DNA of 64,000 nt from Mytilus galloprovincialis. Lineage: Eukaryota; Mollusca; Bivalvia; Mytilida; Mytilidae. Location: NCBI RefSeq assembly GCF_965363235.1, contig NC_134844.1, forward strand, positions 18,396,646 to 18,460,645, in the 5' to 3' direction. The notes under the pieces were generated by a model. It had not been told where the DNA came from. It was given only the letters and a program-made list of their open reading frames with translations, and made no database searches. The position numbers and the translations under genes are program-made. Shown one piece after another: positions 12,252 through 24,882 of this stretch (the first letter of the stretch is position 1; the number at the start of each line of letters is the position of its first letter).

Positions 12252-12625
12252 AGGTCAAAGGTCACCGAGTGCAAAAAAAAATTACGCTGCAATTTCAAGC
12301 TTACATATTAGGAAAACGATAAGACTTTGCTGCATACATACAGCGTATAAATTGTTCCTCTCGACGAGCTTTACATTTTATACAATAAGCCCAAAAATGT
12401 TCAACCGTCTGTTTAAAAGTTACAACGGGATTATTCTTAAAAGTATAGTATTGTGTGTATATCTTTTTAAAGGTAACAGATATCAACCTACTATAAACTG
12501 CAAAGATGATCAGTAATTCAAGACCTTCAATTTGAGGTCAATTTCAGGTCATGATTAAATTTCACCTTGACCTTCACAGTATACAATGACCTTGACCTTG
12601 TGATATTTGAAAGGTCAAGGGGTCT
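12252..12625 (+). promoter_or_regulatory. Nuclear-receptor half-site cluster (unit 1 example)
   Basis: Within about 370 bases lie a perfect DR1 (AGGTCA A AGGTCA, 12252-12264), a perfect DR5 (AGGTCA ATTTC AGGTCA, 12535-12551), and extended half-sites of the TCAAGGTCA type read on the minus strand from TGACCTTGACC near 12586-12600, followed by another AGGTCA near 12612. In known systems DR1 suits RXR/HNF4/COUP-TF, DR5 suits RAR-RXR, and TCAAGGTCA suits ERR and FTZ-F1 receptors. The cluster recurs in the other units. Binding is inferred from motif match alone; these could be simple by-products of an AGGTCA-rich satellite. Confidence 0.45.
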
Positions 12626-13127
12626 TGAGTTCAATGGTGATAGTCCCATGTCTCTACGACTTCCGGTTCTTAAGTTTGGTATTGCATCATATATTTGATG
12701 ATTAATTGTGACCTTGGTGAACTTTGAAATTGGCAGAATTCTTTTTCTATAATGTTGTCCTTCAACTGTAAATCATTTATCATTTAACAGATTTGAGATA
12801 TCTATTGTCGTTTTAGAGATAATGCAGTTTGAAGTTTTGCGAGCGGAGGCATGTATTTCTGAATCAACAAGAGCTTACCACTTAAAATGTTTTAGAAATT
12901 GAAGAGGTTAACATAGTTCTATGTTTGACCAAATACCAAAAACATTCCATTGAAAAAAACACCAAAAAATCATTTTGAAATTTTCATGTTTTGCATCGAC
13001 TTTGTAAGTTTCATAACTTCTATTTATATCGTTGATATTGCATCATTTTTGGCACTTTGTCAAATGGGGTCATCTGATATATCAAATTGAAGGTCTCAAT
13101 AAACTTTACTTAAAAATGAAAATTTTA

Positions 13128-13217
13128 ATTATAGTTATCAAAAGTACCAGGATTATAATTTTATACGCCAGACGCGCGTTTCGTCTACATAAGACTCATC
13201 AGTGACGCTCAGATCAA
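13128..13217. mobile_element. Short insert of ~90 bp unique to unit 1
   Basis: Other units run directly from the AAAATTTTAA block into CCTCTTTTTCATCC, whereas unit 1 carries about 90 extra bases including CGCCAGACGCGCGTTTCGTC. This GC-rich block, unlike its surroundings, resembles a short dispersed repeat known to me from mussel sequences. No clear target duplication was confirmed. Confidence 0.6.
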
Positions 13218-13748
13218 AACCTCTTTTTCATCCCAGGTGGAAGGGTTGGGTCATTTAGTGCAAAAATTCAAATTTCTCAGATGGTAAGGTTGTCGCATAT
13301 CAAATGAAAGAACATAAAGCGTACATTTCAAATTTCAAATTGTCGTCCCCCAAAAATTGGTTGGATGGGGTCATTGAGTGCAAAAAATAAATTTTCTTTT
13401 ACGATAGGGTTGTTGTATATCAAATGAAAGGTCATGATGTGTACATTTGAAATATCAAATTCCCAACCTCCAAAAATTGGTTGGTTGGGTTATTAAGAGC
13501 AAAAATCAAACTTTTTAGAACATAGCGTTGTCGCATATCAAATGAAAGCTCATCTACCCTGTGCTACAAATATCATACTTCCGATCTTAAAAATGTAGGC
13601 GGATGAGGTCATTAAGTGTAAAAAGCGAAAAGTTTCAGAAGGTATGCTTGTCGTATATCAAACGAAAGGTCGTACAAAGAACATTACGAAAACATAACTT
13701 TTACAGGAAAGACCTTTCAATTGTTTTACAAACAATTGAGATACTAGT

Positions 13749-15839
13749 ATTTAAGGTCTTTCCCCTACATGGGAAAGACCTTATTGTTTTTCTAATGTTT
13801 TTTTAAGGTCTTTCCCCTACATGGGAAAGACCTTATTGTTTTTCTAATGTTTTTTCTTTTTCTTTTTTTTCTTTTTTTTCTTCCAACATTTTTTTGACAT
13901 GCCCGCCTCTTGTTTCTGTTGAAGTTATTAAGACCAAATATGGACCATCGCTAGACCTCACCAAGATGTATTATCAAATGACCCTGTTAAAGATTTCATC
14001 ATCCCCTTTAGGAGTTATCTCCCTTTTATTGATTTTTTTCAACATGGCTCCCCCTTGTTGGTTTTAAAGATATCATGACCTTATTTGGACATAATGTAGA
14101 TCTCATCATGATGTATTACCATGTGAGGCTGAATAGGATTTCATCGTCCCCTATGAGAGTTATATCCCCTTGAAACAATTTCTTTCCTTTGAATTTTTCT
14201 CAAAAAGTATAAGAAATAGATTCGATTTGAAAACGGCAACATGTACAGGAACAGATGGCAATGTTAATGAACATGTACAATCATTTGTTATTAACCCTTA
14301 TAAGGAGTTATTCCCCTTGAAAAATTGAACATAATTTTAGAAAAATTGTATTTCGAGAACCAGAAGTCGTAGAGACTTGGGACCTTCACCAATAATCTTT
14401 AATTCATGTGACCTTTAATATGCAGTCAAGGTCAAAGGTCACTGAGTGCAAAAAAAAATTACGCTGCAATTTCAAGCTTACATATTAGGAAAACGATAAG
14501 ACTTTGCTGCATACATATAGCGTATAATTTGTTTCTCTCGACGAGCTCTACATTTTATATAATAAGCCCAAAAATGTCCGACCGTCTGTTCAAAAGTTAC
14601 AACGGGATGATTCTTAAAAGTATAGTATTTTGTGTATATCTTTTTAAAGGTAACAGATATCAATCTACTATAAACTGCAAAGATAATCAGTAATTCCAGA
14701 CCTTCAATTTGAGGTCAATGTCAGGTCATGATGAAATTTCACCTTGACCTTCACATTATACTATGACCTTGACCTTGTGATATTTGAAAGGTTAAGTGGT
14801 CCTGAGTTGAATGGTGGTAATCCCATGTCTCTACGACTTCCGGTTCTCAAGTTTGGTATTGCATCATATATTTGATGATTAATTGTGACCTTGGTGAACT
14901 TTGAAAGTGTCCCAATTCTTTTTCTATAATGTTGTGCTTCAACTGTAGATCATTTACCATTTAACAGATTTGAGATATCTATTGTCGTTTTAGAGATAAT
15001 GCAGTTTGAAATTTTGCGAGCGGCGGCATGTATTTCTGAATCAACAACAGCTTACCACTTAAAATGTTTAAGAAATTGAAGAGGTTAACATAGTTATATG
15101 TTTGACCAAATATCAAAAACATTCCATTTAAAAAAAACACCAAAAAATCATTTTGAAATTTTCATGTTTTGCATTGACTTTGTAAATTTCATAACTTCTA
15201 TTTATATCGTTGATATTGCATCATTTTTGGCACTTTGTCAAATGGGGTCATCTGATATATCAAATTGAAGGTCTCAATAAACTCTACTTAAAAATGAAAA
15301 TTTTAAACCTCTTTTTCATCCCAGGCGGAAGGGTGGGGTCATTTAGTGCAAAAATTCAAATTTCTCAGATGGTAAGGTTGTCGCATATCAAATGAAAGAA
15401 CATAAAGCGTACATTTCAAATTTCAAATTGACGTCCCCAAAAAATTGGTTGGATGGGGTCATTGAGTGCAAAAAATAAATTTTTCTTTTACTATAGGGTT
15501 GTTGTATATCAAATGAAAGGTCATGATGTGTACATTTGAAATATCAAATTCCCAACCTCCAAAAATTGGTTGGATAGGGTTATTAAGTGCAAAAAATCAA
15601 TCTTTTTAGAACATTGCGTTGTCGCATATCAAATGAAAGCTCATCTACCCTGTGTTACATATATCATACTTCCGATCTCAAAAATGTAGGCGGATGAGGT
15701 CATTAAGTGTTAAAAGCGAAAAGTTTCAGAAGGTATGCTTGTCATATATCAAACGAAAGGTCGTACAAAGAACATAACGAAAACATCACTTTTACAGGAA
15801 AGACCTTTCAATTGTTTTACAAACAATTGAGATACTAGT
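13749..15839 (+). repeat. Array unit 2
   Basis: It starts with two tandem copies of the short hairpin segment (period 52, at 13751 and 13803), followed by a T/C tract. DR1 is intact at 14429-14441 and DR5 is intact near 14712. Confidence 0.85.
13751..13834 (+). repeat. Tandem pair of 30-nt hairpins
   Basis: Two copies of a segment with stems AAGGTCTTTCCC and GGGAAAGACCTT around CTACAT lie 52 bases apart, each followed by ATTGTTTTTCTAATG. Confidence 0.8.
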
Positions 15840-17820
15840 TTCTTTTTCTTTTTTTTCTTTTTTTTCTTCCAACATTTTTTTGACATGCCCGCTTCTTGTT
15901 TCTGTTGAAGTTATTAAGACCAAATATGGACCATCGCTAGACCTCACCAAGATGTATTACCAAATGACTCTGTTAAGGATTTCATCATCCCCTTTAGGAG
16001 TTATCTCCCTTTTATTGATTTTTTTCAACATGACCCCCCCTCGTTGGTTTTAAAGATATCATGACTTTAATTGGACAAAATGTAGATCTTATCATGATGT
16101 ATTACCATGTGAGGCTGAATAGGATTCCATCGTCTCCTATGAGAGTTATATCCCCTTGAAACAATTTCTTTCCTTTGCATTTTACTCAAAAAGTATAAGA
16201 GATAGAATCGATTTGAAAACAGCAACATGTACAGGAACAGATGGCAATGTTAATGAACATGTACAATTATTTTGTCATTAACCCTTATAAGGAGTTATTC
16301 CCCTTGAAAAATTGTACATAATTTTAGAAAAATTGTATTTCCAGAACCGGAAATCGTAGAGACTTGGGACCTTCACCAATAATCTTTAATTCATGTGACC
16401 TTTAATATGCACCCAAGGTCAAAGGTCACAGAGTGCAAAAAAAAATTACGCTGCAATTTCAAGCTTACATATTAGGAAAACGATAAGACTTTGCTGCATA
16501 CATACAGCGTATAAAATGTTCCTCTTGACGAGCTCTACATTTTATATAATAAGCCCAAAAATGTCCGACCGTCTGTTCAAAAGTTACAACGGGATGATTC
16601 TCAAAAGTATAGTATTTTGTGTATATCTTTTTAAAGGTAACAGATATCAACCTACTATAAACTGCAAAGATGATCAGTAGTTCAAGACCTTCAATTTGAG
16701 TTCAATGTCAGGTCATGATGAAATTTCACCTTGACCTTCACATTTTACTATGACCTTGACCTTGTAATATTTGAAAGGTCAAGTGTCCTGAGTTGAATGG
16801 TGATAGTCCCATGTCTCTACGACTTCCGGTTCTCAAGTTTTGTATTGCATCATATATTTGATGATTAATTGTGACCTTGGTGAACTTTGAAATTGTCCCA
16901 ATTCTTTTTCTATAATGTTGTCCTTCAACTGTAGATCATTTATCATTTAACAAATTTGAAATATCTATTGTTGTGTTAGAGATAATGCAGTTTGAAGTTT
17001 TGTGAGCGGAGGCATGTATTTCTGAATCATCAAGAGCTTACCACTTAAAATGTTTTAGAAATTGAAGAGGTTGACATAGTTATATGTTTGACCAAATACC
17101 AAAAACATTCCATGGAAAAAAACACCAAAAAATCAATTTGAAATTTTCAAGTTTTGCATTGACTTTGTAAGTTTCATAACTTCTATTTATATAATTGATA
17201 TTGCATCATTATTTGCACTTTGTCAAATGGGGTCATCTCATATATAAAATTGAAGGTTTTAATAAACTCTACTTAAAAATGAAAATTTTAAACCCCCTTT
17301 TCATCCCAGGAGGACGGGTGGGGTCATTTAGTGCAAACATTCAAATTTCTCAGATGGTAAGGTTGTCGCATATCAAATGAAAGAACATAAAGCGTACATT
17401 TCAAATTTTAAATTGAAGTCCCCCAAAAATTGGTTGGGTGGGGTCATTGAGTGCAAAAAATAAATTTTCTTTTAAGATAAGGTTGTTGTATATCAAATGA
17501 AAGGTCATGATGTGTACATTTGAAATATCAAATTCCTGACCTCCAAAAATGAGTTGGATGGGGTTATTAAGTGCAAAAATCAACTTTCTAGAACATGGCA
17601 TTGTCGCATATCAAATGAAAGATCATCGAGTCTATGTTGCATATATCATACTTCCGATCTCGAAAATGTAGGCGGATGAGGTCATTAAGTGTAAAAAGCG
17701 AAAAGTTTCAGAAGGTATGCTTGTCGTATATCAAACGAAAGGTCGTACAAGGTACATTACGAAAACATCACTTTTTCAGGAAAGACCTTTCAATTGTTTT
17801 ACAAACAATTGAGATACTAG
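15840..17820 (+). repeat. Array unit 3
   Basis: It lacks the leading hairpin and begins in the T/C tract. DR1 is intact at 16416-16428. The first half-site of DR5 is altered (AGTTCA). Confidence 0.85.
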
Positions 17821-19795
17821 TTTTTTTTTTTTTTTTTTCATCCAGCATTTGTTTAACATGGCCTCCCCTTGTTTCTATTGGAGTTATCAAGACCAAATAT
17901 GGACCATCGGTAGACCTCATCATGAAGTATTACCAGATGAGGCTGTGTAGGATTTCATCATCCCCTTTAGAACTTATCTCCCTTTTATTGGATTTTTTCG
18001 ACATGGCCCCCCCTCGTTGTTTTTGAATATATCATGACCTTATTTGGACAATAGTTAGATCTCATCATGATGTGTTACCATATGAGGCTGCTAAGGATTT
18101 CATCATTCCCTATGAGAGTTATGTCCCCTGGAAGCAATTTCTTTCTTTTACATTTTTCTCAAAAAGTATTCAAGATAGAATCCATTTGAAAACGGCAACA
18201 TGTACAAGACCAGATGGCAATGTTAATTAACAGATACAATCATTTTGTTGTTAACCCTTATAAGGAGTTATTTCCCTTGAAAAAATATAAACAATTTTTG
18301 AAATTTTTTATCTCGAGAACCGGAAGTCGTAAAGATTTGGGACCTACACCAATAATCTTAAGTTCATGTGACCTTTAATTTGCACCCAAGGTCAAAGGTC
18401 ACCGAGTGCAAAAAAAAATTACGCTGCAATTTCAAGCTTTCATATTAAGAAAACGATAAGAGTTTGCTGCATACTTACAGCGTATAAAATGTTCCTCTCG
18501 ACGAGCTCTACATTTTATATACTGACCTCAAAAGAGTCCGACTGTCTGTTCAAAAGTTACGACGGGATGATTCTTAAAAGTATAGTATTGTGTGTATATC
18601 TTTTTAAAGGTAACAGATATCAACCTACTATAAACTGCAAAGATGATCAGTAGTTCAAGACCTTCAATTTGAGGTCAATGTCAGGTCATGATGAAATTTC
18701 ACCTTGACCTTCACATTTTACTATGACCTTGACCTTGTAATATTTGAAAGGTCAAGTGGTCTTGAGTTGAATGGTGATAGTCCCATGTCTCTACGACTTC
18801 TGGTTCTCAAGTTTGGTATTGCATCATATATTTGATGATCAATTGTGACCTTGGTGAACTTTGAAATTGTCCCAATTCTTTTTCTATAATGTTGTCCTTC
18901 AACTGTAGATCATTTATCATTTAACAAATTTGAGATATCTATTGTCGTTTTTGAGATAATGCAGTTTGAAGTTTTTCGAGCGCAGGCATGTATTTCTGAA
19001 TCATCAAGAGCTTACCACTTAAAATGTTTTAGAAATTGAAGAGGTTGACATAGTTATATGTTTGACCAAATACCAAAAACATTCCATGGAAAAAAACACC
19101 AAAAAATCAATTTGAAATTTTCAAGTTTTGCATTGACTTTGTAAGTTTCATAACTTCTATTTATATAATTGATATTGCATCATTATTTGCACTTTGTCAA
19201 ATGGGGTCATCTGATATATCAAATTGAAGGTCTTAATAAACTCTACTTAAAAATGAAAATTTTAAACCCCCTTTTCATCCCAGGGGGACGGGTGGGGTCA
19301 TTTAGTGCAAACATTCAAATTTCTCAGATGGTAAGGTTGTCGCATATCAAATGAAAGACATAAAGCGTACATTTCAAATTTCAAATTGACGTCTCCCAAA
19401 AATAGGTTGGATGGGGTCATTGAGTGCAAAAAAGAAATGTTCTTTTAAGGTAGGGTTGTTGTATATTAAATGAAAGGTCATGATGTGTACATTTGAAATA
19501 TCAAATTCCCGACCTCCAAAAATTTGTTGGATAGGGTTATTAAGTGCAAAAATCAAACTTTCAAGAACATGGTGTTGTCGCATATCAAACGAAAGCTCAT
19601 CTACTCTGTTCCATATATCATAATTCCGATCTCAAAAATGTAGACGGATGAGGTCATTAAGTGTAAAAAGCGAAAAGTTTCAGAAGGTGTGCTTGTCGTA
19701 TATCAAACGAAAGGTCGTACAAAGTACAATAAGAAAACAGCACTTTTACAGGAAAGACCTTTCAATTGTTTTACAAACAATTGAGATACTAGTTA
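17821..19795 (+). repeat. Array unit 4
   Basis: It has no leading hairpin and begins with a T-run. DR1 is intact at 18389-18401 and DR5 is intact. Confidence 0.85.
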
Positions 19796-19915
19796 AGGTC
19801 TTTCCCCTACATGGGAAAGACCTTATTAAGGTCTTTCCCTACATGGGAAAGACCTTATTGTTTTTCTAATGTTTTTTCTTTTTAAGGTCTTTCCTCTCCG
19901 CGAGGAAAGACCTTA
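19796..19915 (+). repeat. Three hairpin segments at the start of unit 5
   Basis: There are two versions with the GGG/CCC stem top and one with the CTC/GAG stem top (CCTCTCCGCGAGG), so diverged hairpin types now sit side by side. Confidence 0.75.
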
Positions 19916-21044
19916 TTGTTTTTCTCCTGTTTTTTTTTTTTTTTTTTCATCCAGCATTTGTTTGACATGGCCTCCCCTCGTTTCTATTGGAGTTATCAAG
20001 ACCAAATATGGACCATCGGTAGACCTCATCATGAAGTATTACCAGATGAGGCTGTGTAGGATTTCATCATCCCCTTTAGAAGTTATCTCCCTTTTATTGG
20101 GTTTTTTCGACATGGCCCCCCCTCGTTGTTTTTGAAGATATCATGACCTTATTTGGACAAAAGTTAGATCTCATCATGATGTGTTACCATATGAGGCTGC
20201 TAAGGATTTCATCATTCCCTATGAGAGTTACGTCCCCTTAAAGCAATTTCTTTCTTTTACATTTTTCTCAAAAAGTATTCAAGATAGAATCGATTTGAAA
20301 ACGGCAACATGTACAACACAAGATGGCAATGGTAATAAATATGTACAATCATTTTGTTGTTAACCCTTATAAGGAGTTATTTCCCTTGAAAAAATATACA
20401 CAATTTTTTAAAAATTGTATTTTGAGAACCGGAAGTCGTAAAGACTTGGGACTTACACCAATAATCTTAAGTTCATGTGACCTTTAATTTGCACCCAATG
20501 TCAAAGGTCACCAAGTGCAAAAAAAAATTACGCTGCAATTTCAAGCTTGCATATTAAGAAAACGATAAGAGTTTGCTGCATACTTACAGCGTATAAAATG
20601 TTCCTCTCGACGAGCTCTACATTTTATGTAATAAGCCCAAAAATGTCCGACCGTCTGTTCAAAAGTTACAACTGGATGATTCTTAAAAGTATAGTATTTT
20701 GTGTATATCTTTTTAAAGGTAACAGATATTAACCTACTATAAACTGCAAAGATGATCAGTAATTCAAGACCTTCAATTTGACGTCAATGTCAGGTCATGA
20801 TGAAATTTCACCTTGACCTTCACGGTATACTATGACCTTGACCTTGTGATATTTGAAAGGTCAAGTGGTCCTGAGTTGAATGGTGCTAGTCCCATGTCTC
20901 TAAGACTTCCGGTTCTTAAGTTTGGTATTGCATCATATATTTGATGATTAATTGTGACCTTGGTGAACTTTGAAATTGTCCCAACTCTTTTTCTATAATG
21001 TTGTCCTTCAACTGTAGATCATTTATCATTTAACAGATTTGAGA
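19796..21044 (+). repeat. Array unit 5, 3'-truncated
   Basis: It opens with three hairpin segments (from about 19796, 19829 and 19883). The first half-sites of DR1 and DR5 are both mutated (TGTCA near 20499, and CGTCA). The unit stops in the middle, just after ATTTGAGAT, where it is joined to unit 6. Confidence 0.85.
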
Positions 21045-22829
21045 TCTCGTTGTTTTTAAAGATATCATGACATTATTTGGACAATAGGTACACCTCATCA
21101 TGATGTATTACCATATAAGGTTGAATAGGATTTCATTGTCCACTATGAGAGTTATATCCCCTTGAAACAATTTCTTTCCTTTGCATTTTTCTCAAAAAGT
21201 ATACGAGATAGAATCGATTTGAAAACGGCAACATGTACAGGAACAGATGGCAATGTTAATGAACATACACAATCATTTTGTTATAAACTCTTATAAGGAG
21301 TTATTCCTCTTAAAAAATTGTGTACAATTTTAGAAAAATTGTATTTCAAGAACCGGGAGTCGTCGAGACTTGAGACCTTCACCAATAATCTTTAATTCAT
21401 GTGACCTTCAATATGCACACAAGGTCAAAGGTCATCGAGTGCAAAAAAAAATTACGCTGCAATTTCAAGCTTGCATATTAGGAAAACGATAAGACTCTGC
21501 TGCATACATACAGCGTGTAAATTGTTCCTCTCGACGAGCTCTACATTTTATGCAATAAGCCCAAACATGTCCGACCGTCTGTTTAAAAGTTACAACGGGA
21601 TAATTCTTAAAAGTATAATATTGTGTGCATATTTTTTAAGAGGTAACAGATATCAACCTACTATAAACTGCAACGATGATCAGTATTTCAAGACCTTCAA
21701 TTTGAGGTCAATGTCAGTCCATGATGAAATTTCACCTTGACCTTCACATATTACTATGACCTTGACCTTGTGATATTTGAAAGGTCAAGTAATCCTGAGT
21801 TGAATGGTGGTAGTCCCATGTCTCTACGACTTCCGGTTCTCAAGTTTGATATTGCATCAAATATTTGATGATTAATTATGACCTTGGTGAAATTTGAATT
21901 TGTCCTAATTCTTTTTCTATAATGTTGTCCTTCAACTGTAGATCATTTATCATTTAACAGATTTGAGATATCTATTATCGTTTTAGAGATAATGCAGTTT
22001 GAAATTTTGCGAGCGGAGGCATGTATTTCTGAATCAACAAGAGCTGTCCACTTAAAATGTTTTATAAATTGAAGAGGTTTACATAGTTATATATTTGACC
22101 AAATACCAAAAACATTCCATGGAAAAAAACGCCAAAAAATCAATTTGAAAATTTCAAGTTTTGCATAGCTTTGTAAGTTTCATAACTTCTATTTATATAT
22201 TTGATATTGCATCATTATTTGCACTTTGTCAAATGGGGTCATCTGATATATCAAATTGAAGGTCTGAATAAACTCTCCTTATAAATGAAAATTTTAAACA
22301 CCCTTTTCATCCCAGGGGGACGGTGGGGTCATTTAGTGCAAAAATTCAAATTTCTCAGATGGTAAGGTTGTCGCATATCAAATGAAAGACCATAAAGTGT
22401 ACATTTCAAATTTCAAATTGACGTCCCTTAAAAATGTGTTGGATGGGGTCATTGAGTGCAAAACATATTTTTTTCTTTTAAGATAGGGTTGTTGTATATC
22501 AAATGAAAGGTCATGATATGTATTTTTGAAATATCAAATTCCCGACCTCCAAAAATTACTTGGATAGGGTTATTAAGTGCAAAAATTAAACTTTCTAGAA
22601 CATGACTTTGTCGCATATCAAATGAAAGCTCATCTACTCAGTGTTATTAATATCATAATTCCGATCTCAAAAATGTAGGCGGATGAGGTCATTAAGTGTT
22701 AAAAGCGGAAAGTTTCAGAAGGTATGCTTGTCGTATATCAAACGAAAGATCCTACAAGCTACATTACGAAAACATTACTTTTACAGGAAAGACCTTTCAA
22801 TTGTTTTACAAACAATTGAGATACTAGTT
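21045..22829 (+). repeat. Array unit 6, 5'-truncated
   Basis: It begins at CTCGTTGTTTTTAAAGATATC, a position several hundred bases into a normal unit, so the leading hairpin, T/C tract and first blocks are missing. DR1 is intact at 21422-21434. The second half-site of DR5 is altered. Confidence 0.85.
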
Positions 22830-24882
22830 CTTTTTTTAAGGTCTTTCCCCTACGTGAGGAAAGACCTTATTGTTTTTCTAATGTTTTTTTTTCTTTTTCT
22901 TTTTCTTTTTTTTCTTTTTTTTCTTCCAACATTTTTTTGACATGCCCGCCTCTTGTTTCTGTTGAAGTTATTAAGACCAAATATGGACCATCGATAGACC
23001 TCACCAAGATGTATTACCAAATGACCCTGTTAAGGATTTCATCATTCCCTTTAGGAGTTATCTCCCTTTTATTGATTTTTTTCAACATGGCCCCCCCTCG
23101 TTGGTTTTAAAGATATCATGACCTTAATTCGACAAAATGTAGAACTAATCATGATGTAGTACCATGATGAGTCTGAATAGGATTCCATCGTCCCCTGTGA
23201 GAGTTATATCCCCTTCAAACAATTTCTTTCCTTTGCATTTTTCTCAAAAAGTATAAGAGATAGAATCGATTTGAAAACGGCAACATGTACAAGAACAGAT
23301 GGCAATGTTAATAAACATGTACAGTCATTTTGTTATTAACCCTTATAAGGAGTTATTCCCCTTAAAAAATTGTAAACAATTTTAGAAAAATTGTATTTCC
23401 AGAACCGGAAGTCACAGTGACTTGGGACCTTCACCAATAATCTTTAATTCATGTGACCTTTAATATGCATCCAAGGTCAAAGGTCACCGAGTGCAAAAAA
23501 AAAATTACGCTGCAAATTCAAGCTTACATATTAGGAAAACGATAAGACTTTGCTGCATACATACAGCGTATAAAATGTTCCTCTCGACGAGCTCTACATT
23601 ATATATGATAAGTCAAAAAATGTCCGACTGTCTGTTCAAAAGTTACAACAGGATGATTCTTAAAAGTATAGTATTGTATGTATATCTTTTTAAAGGTAAC
23701 AGATATCAACCTACTATAAACAGCAAAGATGATCAGTAATTCAAGACCTTCAATTTGAGGTCAATGTCAGGTCATGATGGAATTTCACCTTGACCTTCAA
23801 ATTATACTATGACCTTGACCTTGTGATATTTGAAAGGTCAAGTGGTCTTGAGTTGAATGGTGGTAGTCCCATGTCTCCACGACTTCCGGTTCTCAAGTTT
23901 GATATTGCATCATATATTTGATGATTAATTGTGACCTTATTGAACTTTGAAATTGTCCCAATTGTTTTTCTATAACGTTGTCCTTCAACTGTACATCATT
24001 TATCATTTAACAGATTTGAGATATCTATTGTCGTTTTAGAGATAATGCAGTTTGTAATTTTGCAAGCAGCGGCATATATTTCTGAATAAACAACAGATTA
24101 CCACTTAAAATGTTTAAGAAATTGAAGAGGTTAACATAGTTATATGTTTAACAAAATACCAAAAACATTCCATTGAAAAAAAACCCAAAAAATCAATTTG
24201 AAATTTTCCGGTTTTGCATTGACTTTGTGAGTTTCATAAGTTCTATTTATATAGTTGATATTGCATCATGTTTGGCACTTTGTCAAATGGGGTCATCTAA
24301 TATATCAAATTGAAGGTCTTAATAAACTCTGCTTAAAAATAAAAATTTTAAACCCCTTTTTCATTCCAGGGGGAAGGGTTGGGTTATTTAGTGCAAAAAT
24401 TCAAATTTATCAGATGGTAAGGTTGTCGCATATCAAATGAAAGAACATAAAGCGTACATTTCAAAATTCAAATTGACGTCCCCAAACAAATCGTTGGGTG
24501 GGGTCATTGAGTGCAAAAAATAAAATTTCTTTTAAGATAGGGTTGTTGTATATCAAATGAAAGGTCATGATGTGTACATTTGAAATATCAAATTCCCGAC
24601 CTCCAAAAATTAGTTGGATAGGGTTATTAAGTGCAAAAATCAAACTTTCTAGAACATGGCGTTGTCGCATATCAAATGAAAGCCCATCTACTCTATGTTA
24701 CATATATCATACTTCCAATCTCAAAAATGTAGGCGGATGAGGTCATTAAGTGTTAAAAGCAGAAAGTTTGAGAAGGTATGCTTGTCGTATATCAAACGAA
24801 AGTTCGTACAAAGAACATAACGAAGACACCACTTTTACAAGAAAGACCTTTCAATTGTTTTACAAACAATTGAGATACTAGT
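22830..24882 (+). repeat. Array unit 7
   Basis: It has a leading hairpin at 22838-22870 with a loop sequence intermediate between the other versions, then a long T/C tract. DR1 is intact at 23474-23486 and DR5 is intact. Confidence 0.85.

Larger units (their letters stand above)
11644..13748 (+). repeat. Array unit 1
   Basis: A full unit with the leading hairpin. An intact DR1 (AGGTCAAAGGTCA) is at 12252-12264 and an intact DR5 at 12535-12551. It alone carries an extra insert of about 90 bp at 13128-13217. Confidence 0.85.
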
